Origin: Mycobacterium sp. 1100029.7
Lineage (GTDB): Bacteria; Actinomycetota; Actinomycetes; Mycobacteriales; Mycobacteriaceae
Length of the DNA: 64,000 nucleotides
Direction of reading: 5' to 3'
Assembly: GCF_001665235.1 (NCBI RefSeq)
Contig: NZ_LZSC01000057.1
Location: 248,001-312,000 of the forward strand
Shown: piece after piece, positions 51,749 to 59,701 of the stretch
Layout: each line of letters starts with the position of its first letter
How positions within the stretch are numbered: the stretch's first letter is position 1
Made by a program: the position numbers and the translations under genes
The notes under the pieces: model-generated
The model's input: the letters and a program-made list of their open reading frames with translations, nothing else
What the model was told of the DNA's origin: nothing
Databases searched by the model: none

Positions 51749-54025
51749 ATGACCGGCTCGGATGGACGTAGCGATGACGGCGTCGCAGACGCGGCTGCGC
51801 GAGAAGTTCTGCTCGCTACCAAGCTGCACGTCCCGGTGAGCGCGGCCCAGCTCGTTCACCGGGACACCCTGCTCGACACATTGTCGGCGGGTCGTCGACG
51901 CAAGCTGACGCTACTGAGTGCCCCGGCGGGCTGGGGCAAGACAACGGTATTGGCGCAGTGGGTGTTTCGTGCGGGCGAGGACCAGCGGTTTGGCTGGCTG
52001 TCACTTGATTCGTCCGATAACGACCCGGTGTGGTTTTGGATGTACGTAGTCGCCGCGCTGCAGAAAATCAGTCCCGGGGTTGGGATTCGCGCCATCGAAC
52101 TCCTGAAAATGGGCGCCGACCCGGTGCAGGTCGTTCTGCCTACGCTGCTGAATGATCTGGACACGATCGCCAGCCCGATGGTGCTGATCCTGGATGACTA
52201 CCACCGCGTGGTAAGTCGAGCGGTTCACGAGCAGCTGGCATTCTTCATCACCCGGATTCCGGCGAATCTTCATTTGGTGTTGGCCACCCGATCGGACCCG
52301 GTGTTGCCGTTAGCCAGACTGCGGGCAAGCGGCGACCTTTCCGAGGTACGAACTGACGATTTACGTTTCGAGGCGGGCGAGGCGGTTCATCTGCTGAACG
52401 ACGTCCTCGGAATGGACTTGGCCCACGAAGATATTCAACTGTTGCACCGACGCACCGAGGGGTGGGCCGCCGGCCTCTACCTTGCCGCCCTGTCGCTTGC
52501 CGGGCGTGCCGACGCCGCGGCGTTCATCAGAACCTTCGCGGGCGACAACCGTCATATCGTCGACTACTTGCTGGCCGAAGTGCTCGACGGACAGCCACCG
52601 GAACTACGCAGCTTTCTGCTGCGCACCTCGGTTTTGGGGCGACTCAGCGGTCCGCTGTGCGACGCGATGCTGCAGACCTCCGGCTCGGCCGCGGTCTTGG
52701 AGAAAATTGAACGTGAAAACCTGTTCGTGGTGCCGCTGGACACGTCGCGTCACTGGTATCGCTATCACCAGCTGTTCGGCGAGTTGCTACGCACCGAGCT
52801 GCGCCGCACCGAGCCCGATCTCGCGGCTGATCTACACCGACGAGCCGCGGCATGGTTCGAGGCCGAGGGCCTCGTCGACGAGGCGGTCCGCCACCTCGTC
52901 GCCGGCGGTGATATCCCCCGCAGTGCAGATCTGATCGCCGCGGACTGGGTCGACGAATTCAACGGGGGCGGAGTGTCGACCGTCTCCGGCATGCTTGACC
53001 TGCTTCCCGAGGAAACCGTTCTGCAGGATCCGCGGCTGAGTGTGGCCCGCGCCTGGATCGCTCTCAGCGTTGGCCAACTCGACGACGCGGCCGAATGGAT
53101 CGAGGCGGTCGAGACCCTATTACCAGCCGACTCCGCCGATGGTGGCGCCGTCGGGGCTCAGGCCGTGGTACTGCGCGCGGTTCACTCATTCAAGACCGCT
53201 GAAATCGCCACGGCGCTGGAGACTGCTCGCCGAGCGATCGCCCTTGATCTCGGCGAAGCACCACCCGGCGAGTCAAGCGCGTACTGCATTTATGGGTCCG
53301 CACTGTACTTCTCGGACAACACCCAAGAGGCGCAAGCGGCCTTTCGGCGGGCCGTGCAGATTGCTCAGAAGGTAGGCGATCGTCGCGCTCGCGCCTACGC
53401 ATTGGGTTATCTGGCGCTGATATCAGCCGAACACGATCAGCTCGCAGACGCCGAACGTCAGATCCGCCAGGCTTCCGGCAGCGCCCGGGAGCTGGCGGAG
53501 GGAGAACACTTCGTGGACGGGATGGTGTCGCTTGCCACGGCCGAACTCCTCGCGAGGCGTGGTGACGCGGTTGCAGCGACGGTCGCCGCCGATATCGCCG
53601 TGACGGCGGCCCGTCAGGCCGGCGCGATCCCCGAGGTGGCCAAGGCACTGATGATCAAAGCGGAGATCTTCCAGCATGGCGGCGACCACCAGTCCGCGAA
53701 GGCAGTACTCGAGGAGATCGGCACCCTGGTGCGCGGTTGCCCGGACATTCGCATCGCCCCAACGTTTCTCGCTTCCGCCGAGCGCACCACGCGCGCCACT
53801 GCCTGGTCGCGATATAACGGGTGTGCGGTCGGTGAGGAGCTGACCCCGAAGGAGCATGAGATTCTTCGCTTGCTCGCCACCCGGTTATCGCGACGTGAGA
53901 TCGGCGAGCGCCTCTACGTGTCGCTCAACACGGTGAAGACCCACCAACGGGCCGTGTACCGCAAGCTCGGCGTTGAGCATCGCGGCGCGGCGGTAAGCCG
54001 GGCGCGAGAACTCGGCTTGTTGTAA
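51749..54025 (+). CDS. MalT-like LuxR-family ATP-dependent regulator
   Basis: A 758-aa STAND-type regulator. The NTPase starts with LLATKLHVP and has Walker A SAPAGWGKTT (about residues 58-67) and Walker B VLILDDYH. It carries winged-helix and TPR-like arm regions, and the C-terminal HTH LTPKEHEILRLLATRLSRRE with YVSLNTVKTHQRAVYRKLG. This is the MalT architecture. GAGGAG precedes the ATG. MalT of E. coli binds asymmetric GGGGA(T/G)GAGG boxes; the GGGTGATGAC/GGATGAGGAC half-sites of the local operators look related, making it a leading candidate regulator. Confidence 0.85.
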   Translation: MTGSDGRSDDGVADAAAREVLLATKLHVPVSAAQLVHRDTLLDTLSAGRRRKLTLLSAPAGWGKTTVLAQWVFRAGEDQRFGWLSLDSSDNDPVWFWMYVVAALQKISPGVGIRAIELLKMGADPVQVVLPTLLNDLDTIASPMVLILDDYHRVVSRAVHEQLAFFITRIPANLHLVLATRSDPVLPLARLRASGDLSEVRTDDLRFEAGEAVHLLNDVLGMDLAHEDIQLLHRRTEGWAAGLYLAALSLAGRADAAAFIRTFAGDNRHIVDYLLAEVLDGQPPELRSFLLRTSVLGRLSGPLCDAMLQTSGSAAVLEKIERENLFVVPLDTSRHWYRYHQLFGELLRTELRRTEPDLAADLHRRAAAWFEAEGLVDEAVRHLVAGGDIPRSADLIAADWVDEFNGGGVSTVSGMLDLLPEETVLQDPRLSVARAWIALSVGQLDDAAEWIEAVETLLPADSADGGAVGAQAVVLRAVHSFKTAEIATALETARRAIALDLGEAPPGESSAYCIYGSALYFSDNTQEAQAAFRRAVQIAQKVGDRRARAYALGYLALISAEHDQLADAERQIRQASGSARELAEGEHFVDGMVSLATAELLARRGDAVAATVAADIAVTAARQAGAIPEVAKALMIKAEIFQHGGDHQSAKAVLEEIGTLVRGCPDIRIAPTFLASAERTTRATAWSRYNGCAVGEELTPKEHEILRLLATRLSRREIGERLYVSLNTVKTHQRAVYRKLGVEHRGAAVSRARELGLL

Positions 54026-54075
54026 CCCGCGTAAGGATGCGACTGACCCCGGTGTCTGCGAGTACCTCGCATTGA

Positions 54076-54116
54076 TCACCCGGGCGAACAGTCAGCTGGG
54101 TGATGACAATTCACCC
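54076..54116 (+). promoter_or_regulatory. Composite operator C (GNAT gene)
   Basis: TCACCCGGGCGA (54076-54087; one mismatch in the palindrome), 10 nt, GGGTGA (54098-54103), 7 nt TGACAAT, TCACCC (54111-54116). The proximal end is 126 nt from the acetyltransferase ATG. The gap after the palindrome is one base shorter than in the other sites. Confidence 0.7.
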
Positions 54117-54242
54117 GCCGCGGGGACAGTCTCAGAGCAACGGCTCCAGCCACCCCGGCAAATTGGGAAGGCAAGCACGCCATGCCCACAAGCCCTTGGG
54201 GCCCAAAACCTTAGGCGCCGCACGACATCCCTGGGAGGCGCA

Positions 54243-54833
54243 ATGGTCGAGCATCACCACGCCGAGTCGGACCCGGACACGTGGCACATCAGGACACCCC
54301 GGTTGGTGTTGCGGCCCTGGCGGCTCGATGACGATCTCGCCGCACATGCCGTGTACGGTGCGTCCGAAGTCGCGCGTTGGCTGTGTCCGGCAATGCCCCC
54401 CATCGGCGACGTCACCGAGATGCGCGGCGTCTTGGGCACATGGATCGCCGAATGCGACACGACCGCGCTGCCGCGGGGTCGATGGGCTATCACCGACAAA
54501 AGATCCGGAGACGTGATCGGAGGCGTAGCCCTACTTCCGTTGCCGCCGGGCGGCACGGACTTGGAGATCGGCTGGCAGCTGTCTCCGAAGACCTGGGGCA
54601 ACGGGTACGGTGCGGAAGCCGGTCATGCCGTCGCCCATCAGGCATTCTCGAACCTTGGTCTCAGTGAGGTCTTTGCGGTCGTGCGCCCGGACAATCGTCG
54701 TGGTGTGGCTACCGCCCGGCGAGTGGGAATGGAATGGGTCGGCGAGACCAACAAGTACTACAACCTCGCACTACAGGTCTACCGGCTGACGAAGGCCGAC
54801 CTGGACCTACCAGAGCCGGCCTGCGCGCAATGA
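54243..54833 (+). CDS. GNAT-family (RimJ/RimL-like) N-acetyltransferase
   Basis: A 196-aa acetyltransferase. It starts with the RimJ/L-type TPRLVLRPWRLDDDLAAHA. DLEIGWQLSPKTWGNGYGAEA (about residues 101-121) contains the acetyl-CoA pyrophosphate loop (Q/RxxGxG/A-like), and VRPDNRRGVATARRVGMEWVG is the C-terminal part. GGAGG precedes ATG 54243. It uses acetyl-CoA to acetylate an amine of unknown identity. It follows composite operator C. Confidence 0.8.
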   Translation: MVEHHHAESDPDTWHIRTPRLVLRPWRLDDDLAAHAVYGASEVARWLCPAMPPIGDVTEMRGVLGTWIAECDTTALPRGRWAITDKRSGDVIGGVALLPLPPGGTDLEIGWQLSPKTWGNGYGAEAGHAVAHQAFSNLGLSEVFAVVRPDNRRGVATARRVGMEWVGETNKYYNLALQVYRLTKADLDLPEPACAQ

Positions 54834-54906
54834 ACTCGTCGGAAGAACCCATAGCACCCTTCGTAGGACCCGAGAATCTGAGGCGCACAACGGAATCACG
54901 GCCCTC

Positions 54907-54948
54907 TCACCCGGGTGAATTTCAGGCGCGGATGAGGACAATTCACCC
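54907..54948 (+). promoter_or_regulatory. Composite operator D (DUF417-flavoprotein operon)
   Basis: TCACCCGGGTGA (54907-54918), 11 nt, GGATGA (54930-54935; one mismatch), 7 nt GGACAAT, TCACCC (54943-54948). The proximal end is 49 nt from the DUF417 ATG, the closest placement of the five. Confidence 0.75.
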
Positions 54949-54997
54949 GCGGCGCACAGATAGTGGTCGCTGATCTGACCCACAGAACGGAGAACCC

Positions 54998-55501
54998 ATG
55001 TCACTCAGTGAGGCCACCGCCGTGATGACTGATGGGCCAAGAAAGTCTCGAACCACCAGCATTGCACCTCTCGTCGCACGATACGGTCTGGTGATAGTGC
55101 TGACTTGGTTCGGTGCGATGAAATTCACTGACTATGAATCTCAAGGTATTTCACACTGGGTGGCCGGAAGCCCCTTTTTAAGTTGGGTCTACGAGAACAT
55201 GTCCCTCGACGCCTTTGGCCGACTGAACGGATCATTGGAGTTGATCACCGCAGGACTGCTGGCCGTCAAGCCGTGGTTCCCCAAGGCTTCTGTGGTGGGC
55301 GGCATATTCGCGTCGCTGTTCTTCATGACCACGCTCAGTTTCATGATCAGCACCCCCGGTATCGGCGAGGCATCCGCTGGTGGCTTTCCGGTGTTGTCCG
55401 CCGACGGAGAGTTCTTGATGAAGGACATTGCGCTCTTCGGCTTGGCGCTGTGGCTGCTGGTGGACGCCGTCGACGCAACCCGCAGACACGAGCCGAGATG
55501 A
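54998..55501 (+). CDS. DUF417 (RclC/YkgB-family) membrane protein
   Basis: A 167-aa protein with four predicted transmembrane helices. It follows the YkgB/RclC pattern closely: WFGAMKFTDYESQGISHWVAGSPFLSWVYE (split here at about residues 37-66), NGSLELITAGLL, MTTLSFMISTPG and GGFPVLSADGEFLMKDIALF. In E. coli, rclC belongs to the rclABC operon induced by reactive chlorine species. Its stop overlaps the ATG of the flavoprotein gene (ATGA), so the pair mirrors RclC with RclA. Molecular role unknown. Confidence 0.8.
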   Translation: MSLSEATAVMTDGPRKSRTTSIAPLVARYGLVIVLTWFGAMKFTDYESQGISHWVAGSPFLSWVYENMSLDAFGRLNGSLELITAGLLAVKPWFPKASVVGGIFASLFFMTTLSFMISTPGIGEASAGGFPVLSADGEFLMKDIALFGLALWLLVDAVDATRRHEPR

Positions 55502-56907
55502 TCCCGCCAGCCGACGACCACTTCGACGTCATCGTCCTTGGCGCGGGCTCGGGGGGCTATGTGGCAGCTATCCGCGCCGCCCAGCTCGGCTTGGCTGTCG
55601 GAATCGTCGAGGAACGCTATTGGGGCGGCGTCTGCCTCAACACGGGCTGCGTCCCTTCAAAAGCACTGCTGCGCAACGCCGAGATCGCTTCCATCGTCAC
55701 CCGCCAGGCCGAGACGTTCGGCATCGATGGCGACATCGTGCTGGACTATGCCCGCGCCGTATCGCGCAGCCGCGAAGTGGCCGAGGCCCGCGTCCGCGGC
55801 GTGCATTTTCTGATGCGCAAGAACAACATCGCCGAGATCGACGGCCGAGGCCACTTCACCAATCCCCGCAGCCTCGCCGTAGATCTGTCCGAGGGAGGCA
55901 GGAGGTCCCTGACTTTTGATCACGCGGTGATCGCGACCGGGTCGAGGGTGCGCATGCTGCCCGGAGTTACCCTCGGCGACAACATCGTCACGTACGAACA
56001 ACAGATCCTCAGCGCCGATCTGCCCCAATCCGTGGTGATCATCGGCGCCGGCGGCATCGGCATGGAATTCGCTTACATCCTGGACAGTTACGGCGTGCGC
56101 GTCGAGATCCTGGAATTCGCCGACCGCGTCCTTCCTAGCGAGGATGCCGATGTTTCGCGAGAACTTCACCGGCACTACCGCCGGCGCGGGATAACGATTC
56201 ATACATCTACCCGGGTGGACAAAGTCGTCGACCACGGCGAGCACGTCGCCGTCAGCTACACGGGCGCTGACGGAAGGTCCGCCACCGCGCAGGCCGCGCG
56301 GGCCTTCATCTGCATCGGCTTCTGCCCGAACGTCGAAGGAATAGGTCTAGACGTTGCTGGGGTGTGTCACTCTGCCAGTGGTGCTATCGAAATCGACGAC
56401 TACATGCGCACATCCGTGTCTCACATCTATGCCGTCGGCGACGTGACCGCCAAAGTTCAACTCGCCCACGTCGCTTCAGCACAAGGCCTGATCGCTGCCG
56501 AAACCATCGCAGGCGTAGAGACGATGCCGTTGAACTACCGGATGATGCCGCGAGTGACGTTCTGTCAACCGCAAGTCGCCAGCTTCGGCTATACCGAAGA
56601 ACAGGCACGCGCTGCGGGTCACCGCGTGCGAATCGCTACGTTTCCGATGCAGGCCAGCGCCAAAGCCCACGGCCTGGGCGAACGCGGCGGCTTCATCAAG
56701 ATGGTTGCCGACGACGCGCGTGGCGAGCTCCTAGGAGCGCATTTGGTAGGCAGCGAAGTGAGCGAGCTCCTCCCCGAGTTGACACTGGCACAGTTGTGGG
56801 ACCTGTCCGCGACCGAGCTCGCACGCAACGTCCACACCCATCCCACGATCGGGGAAGGACTGCAGGAGTGCTTCCACGCCCTCACCGGTGAAGCCGTCAA
56901 CCTGTAG
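55498..56907 (+). CDS. Dihydrolipoamide-dehydrogenase-like flavoprotein (RclA/Lpd type)
   Basis: A 469-aa pyridine-nucleotide-disulfide oxidoreductase. VIVLGAGSGGYVAAIRAAQL (residues 11-30) binds FAD, GGVCLNTGCVPSKALL (about 41-56) holds the redox CxxxxC, VVIIGAGGIGMEFA is the NAD(P) motif, IYAVGDVTAKVQLAH binds FAD again, and THPTIGE provides the C-terminal His-Glu pair (intact, unlike the enzyme at 42367). It reduces a disulfide or related substrate with NAD(P)H. It is coupled to the DUF417 gene by a 4-nt overlap and lies behind operator D. Confidence 0.85.
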   Translation: MIPPADDHFDVIVLGAGSGGYVAAIRAAQLGLAVGIVEERYWGGVCLNTGCVPSKALLRNAEIASIVTRQAETFGIDGDIVLDYARAVSRSREVAEARVRGVHFLMRKNNIAEIDGRGHFTNPRSLAVDLSEGGRRSLTFDHAVIATGSRVRMLPGVTLGDNIVTYEQQILSADLPQSVVIIGAGGIGMEFAYILDSYGVRVEILEFADRVLPSEDADVSRELHRHYRRRGITIHTSTRVDKVVDHGEHVAVSYTGADGRSATAQAARAFICIGFCPNVEGIGLDVAGVCHSASGAIEIDDYMRTSVSHIYAVGDVTAKVQLAHVASAQGLIAAETIAGVETMPLNYRMMPRVTFCQPQVASFGYTEEQARAAGHRVRIATFPMQASAKAHGLGERGGFIKMVADDARGELLGAHLVGSEVSELLPELTLAQLWDLSATELARNVHTHPTIGEGLQECFHALTGEAVNL

Positions 56908-56967
56908 TGGAACCGCCGCGACCCAACGTCTGCGCCCCTTCGGCTCTGGTGCGCCGACTCGGCCCGA

Positions 56968-57009
56968 TCACCCGGGTGAATGGCCGGCGGGGGCGATGAC
57001 GACTCACCC
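56968..57009 (+). promoter_or_regulatory. Composite operator E (SDR-MsrB operon)
   Basis: TCACCCGGGTGA (56968-56979), 11 nt, GGGCGA (56991-56996; one mismatch), 7 nt TGACGAC, TCACCC (57004-57009). The proximal end is 105 nt from the SDR ATG. Confidence 0.75.
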
Positions 57010-57114
57010 CGTCGGACCGCATTCTCGAGTTGACCAATGAGCGGGTGCTGTGGCAAGTCCAAAGAATCGGCCGCCCAGTGCAATTCGCGATGGAGAACCG
57101 GGAAGGGACCCTAA

Positions 57115-57885
57115 ATGCGTTTCGAGGACAAAAAGGTCGTTGTTATCGGCGGCAGTGCCGGCATGGGTCGGCGGGCAGCGATCGACGTTGTCAACCATGG
57201 CGGCAGCGTAGTGATCGTCGGACGCTCCAAGGGCCGGGTCGATGACACCGTCGCGGAGCTGACCAGCCGGGGCGGTCAATCCTGGGGTCTGGCCGCCGAA
57301 TTGACGGATCGCACCGCCGTCGCCGATGTGCAACGCGTGCTCAGCGAGCAGCACAACGACGCGACTCTGTTGGTGAACTCAGCCGGATTCTTCGTTCCCA
57401 AACCATTTCTCGAATACGACGCGCCGACTTACGACTCGTACATGGACCTCAACTATGCTTTGTTCTTCCTGACGCAGACCGTCGTTACGGGCATGATCGC
57501 CCGTGGTGACGGCGGCTCAATCGTCAACATCGGCAGCATGTGGGCACACCAAGCTATTGGCCTGACTCCATCGTCCGGGTATTCGATGCAGAAGGCCGGG
57601 TTGCATGCGCTCACCCACAATCTGGCAATCGAGCTTGCCGAGCACAAAATCCGTGTCAACGGGGTAGCGCCCGCGGTCGTCAAGACCCCGCTGTACGAAG
57701 GCTTCATCCCGAAAGACGAAATCGACGCCACCTTAGAAACATTCGCGCCGCTTCATCCCCTCGGACGAGTCGGCACCCCCGCCGACGTTGCCAACGCCAT
57801 CACGTTTCTACTCTCCGACCAAGCGAGCTGGATCACCGGGGCAATCGTCAACGTAGACGGCGGCATCATGGCCGGCCGCAACTAA
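57115..57885 (+). CDS. SDR paralogue with intact catalytic Tyr
   Basis: A 256-aa classical SDR, highly similar over its full length to the protein at 33971-34741. It has GGSAGMGRRAAIDV (about residues 12-25), VGRSKGRV, SIVNIGSM with the catalytic Ser, and YSMQK (Tyr/Lys at about residues 158 and 162), and ends NVDGGIMAGRN. It lies behind operator E and 43 nt before msrB. The substrate is unknown; reduction of a carbonyl made by oxidative damage would fit its context. Confidence 0.85.
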   Translation: MRFEDKKVVVIGGSAGMGRRAAIDVVNHGGSVVIVGRSKGRVDDTVAELTSRGGQSWGLAAELTDRTAVADVQRVLSEQHNDATLLVNSAGFFVPKPFLEYDAPTYDSYMDLNYALFFLTQTVVTGMIARGDGGSIVNIGSMWAHQAIGLTPSSGYSMQKAGLHALTHNLAIELAEHKIRVNGVAPAVVKTPLYEGFIPKDEIDATLETFAPLHPLGRVGTPADVANAITFLLSDQASWITGAIVNVDGGIMAGRN

Positions 57886-57928
57886 CCGCGTGAGCAGCAC
57901 ACCAGAAAATGGCCCAAAAGGAGCGTCC

Positions 57929-58423
57929 GTGTCACCCGAATACCACAAGAACCCGGCCGCCATCGACGCCTTGGGCCCCGAGCAGTACTACGTCACGCAG
58001 GAGAACGGGACCGAACGTCCATTCTCCGGTGAATATTGGGCCAACGAGGAACCGGGCATCTACGTCGATGTCGTCTCGGGCGAGCCGCTGTTCGCATCGG
58101 TCGACAAGTTCGAAAGCGGCACCGGCTGGCCCAGCTTCACCCGGCCGATTGAGGTGAACAACGTCATCGAGAAGCGCGACCGCAGCCAATTGATGGAGCG
58201 CACCGAGGTGCGCTCCGCCCACGGCGACAGCCATCTTGGTCACGTATTCCCCGACGGCCTGGGTGAATCGGGCGGCCTGCGTTACTGCATCAACTCCGCG
58301 TCGTTGCGTTTCATTCACCGCAACGACCTCGAATCCGAAGGATACGGACAATACCTGAGCCTGTTCACGGGCGCAGATCCGGCGCGGCCAGACGCGCAAA
58401 TCGTCAGCAAGCACCAGTCATGA
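57929..58423 (+). CDS. msrB: Peptide-methionine (R)-S-oxide reductase MsrB
   Basis: A 164-aa MsrB. Family motifs are PFSGEYWANEEPGIYVDVVS, ESGTGWPSF (the resolving-Cys position is Thr), SHLGHVFPDG and the catalytic Cys in RYCINSASLRF. The zinc CxxC pairs are absent, as in many form-1 MsrB proteins, so thiol reduction probably relies on an external reductant. GTG 57929 is chosen because AAGGAG lies 5 nt upstream; a GTG at 57890 would add 13 residues. It repairs methionine-R-sulfoxide in proteins, a typical hypochlorous-acid or oxidant lesion. Confidence 0.9.
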   Translation: MSPEYHKNPAAIDALGPEQYYVTQENGTERPFSGEYWANEEPGIYVDVVSGEPLFASVDKFESGTGWPSFTRPIEVNNVIEKRDRSQLMERTEVRSAHGDSHLGHVFPDGLGESGGLRYCINSASLRFIHRNDLESEGYGQYLSLFTGADPARPDAQIVSKHQS

Positions 58424-58447
58424 CACACCGCGGTCTCTCGCCAAAGC

Positions 58448-59611
58448 TCATTGCCTGCCGAAGGCAAAAACCGTTGTCGACTCGTAGATTTGGCCCGGGT
58501 TGAGCGTGGTGGTCGGGAAGTTCGGATGGTTCGGCGAATCCGGATAGTGCTGGGTCTCCATCGTGAATCCCGCGCCCTGCCGGTAGATATGCCCGCTGGT
58601 GCCCAGGAGCGCCCCGTCGATGAAGTTAGACGTATAAAACTGCACACCGGGCTCGGTGGTAGAGACAGTAAGGGTACGCCCTGACTGTGGATCCTCCGCT
58701 CTGGCCGCCTCCACCAGCCCAGTGTTGTTGCCGCGGTTGATCACCCAGTTGTGGTCGTAACCGTGGGCCAACAGCAGCTGCGGGTCATTCGCGGTGATAC
58801 GGGCGCCGATCGCGGTTGGTGAGGTGAAGTCGAACGGCGTGCCCTGCACTCGGGCGATCTGGCCGGTAGGGATCTGGGAGAGGTCGGTTGGCGTGTAGTT
58901 GTCGGCATGGATGGTGACCCGTTGGCCGTAGCTGTCGAGCGTGTCCTCCCCCGCGAGGTTGAAGTAGCTGTGATTGGTCAGGTTGACCACGGTCGGCGCA
59001 TCGGTGGTCGCGTGGTAGTCGATGCGCAGTTCGTTCTTCTGGTTCAGGCTGTAGGTGACGGTAGTCGACAGTGTGCCGGGGTAGCCCATTTCGCCTGCGG
59101 GACTGACATATTCGAGCCTCAGACCCACGCTGTCGCTGGTGTTCTGCTGACTGGCCCGCCATACCGTCGTATCGAAGCCCGCGGTGCCGCCGTGCAGACT
59201 GTTGCCATTATTGTTGATCGGCAAGTGATAGTCGTTGCCGTTCAACGAGAAAATTCCCTTGGCGATCCGGTTGCCATAGCGGCCGACTATCGCACCGAAA
59301 TAGGTTTTGGCGGATCCGGTGTTGTTCACATAACCGGCCAGAGTCGGAAAGCCCAACACCACATTGCCGGCCCGCCCGCCGCGATCGGGGACCTCGACTG
59401 ACTGAATGATGCCGCCGTAGCTCAAGATTCGTACCCGCATGCCGTTCCCGCTGGTGAGGGTATAGCGGCTCACCGGGGTCTCGCCCACCTGACCGAACGG
59501 CTCGCTGATGATCGACGGCGGCTCTGCGGGGATGGTGGTCGGATTGCTGCATGCCGCCACGGCCGCGACACCGGCGATGGCGATCAGTTGAAGCAATCGT
59601 TTGCCGCGCAT
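58448..59611 (-). CDS. Aldose 1-epimerase-family lipoprotein
   Basis: A 387-aa mutarotase-fold protein with a lipoprotein signal ending in VAACS (about residue 22). Galactose mutarotase motifs are YFGAIVGRYGNRIAKG, NSLHGGTAGFD (His), VVNLTNHSYFNLAG (catalytic His) and TTEPGVQFYTSNF (Glu). It would catalyse alpha/beta interconversion of an aldose or bind one, on the outer side of the membrane, unusual for a family that is mostly cytosolic. ATG 59611 is chosen because it gives the proper signal; a longer frame runs through the hairpin at 59621-59650. Confidence 0.8.
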   Translation of the reverse strand: MRGKRLLQLIAIAGVAAVAACSNPTTIPAEPPSIISEPFGQVGETPVSRYTLTSGNGMRVRILSYGGIIQSVEVPDRGGRAGNVVLGFPTLAGYVNNTGSAKTYFGAIVGRYGNRIAKGIFSLNGNDYHLPINNNGNSLHGGTAGFDTTVWRASQQNTSDSVGLRLEYVSPAGEMGYPGTLSTTVTYSLNQKNELRIDYHATTDAPTVVNLTNHSYFNLAGEDTLDSYGQRVTIHADNYTPTDLSQIPTGQIARVQGTPFDFTSPTAIGARITANDPQLLLAHGYDHNWVINRGNNTGLVEAARAEDPQSGRTLTVSTTEPGVQFYTSNFIDGALLGTSGHIYRQGAGFTMETQHYPDSPNHPNFPTTTLNPGQIYESTTVFAFGRQ

Positions 59612-59620
59612 GGAATCAAG

Positions 59621-59650
59621 CGAAAGGGCCGCGTCGCTGCGGCCCTTTCG
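59621..59650 (-). terminator. Hairpin downstream of the PKS gene
   Basis: A perfect 12-bp stem (CGAAAGGGCCGC / GCGGCCCTTTCG) with a 6-nt loop, 52 nt after the PKS stop codon. No T-tract follows, which is common for mycobacterial terminators. It lies 10 nt upstream of the aldose epimerase ATG on the same strand, so it could separate the two transcripts or act in the epimerase leader. Confidence 0.6.
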
Positions 59651-59701
59651 TGGAGCTGACACTCACTGATTGAATCACCGGTGATCACCCGACGACGTCA
59701 T

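Noticed and set aside
56205..56218. ACCCGGGTGG within the flavoprotein gene
   Set aside because: Single half-match inside coding sequence with no spaced half-sites.
59674..59692. TCACCGGTGATCACCC between the PKS stop and the hairpin, as a sixth operator
   Set aside because: The dyad core is CCGG with two bases fewer than CCCGGG, the second half-site is directly abutted, and it lies at a gene 3' end rather than before a start.
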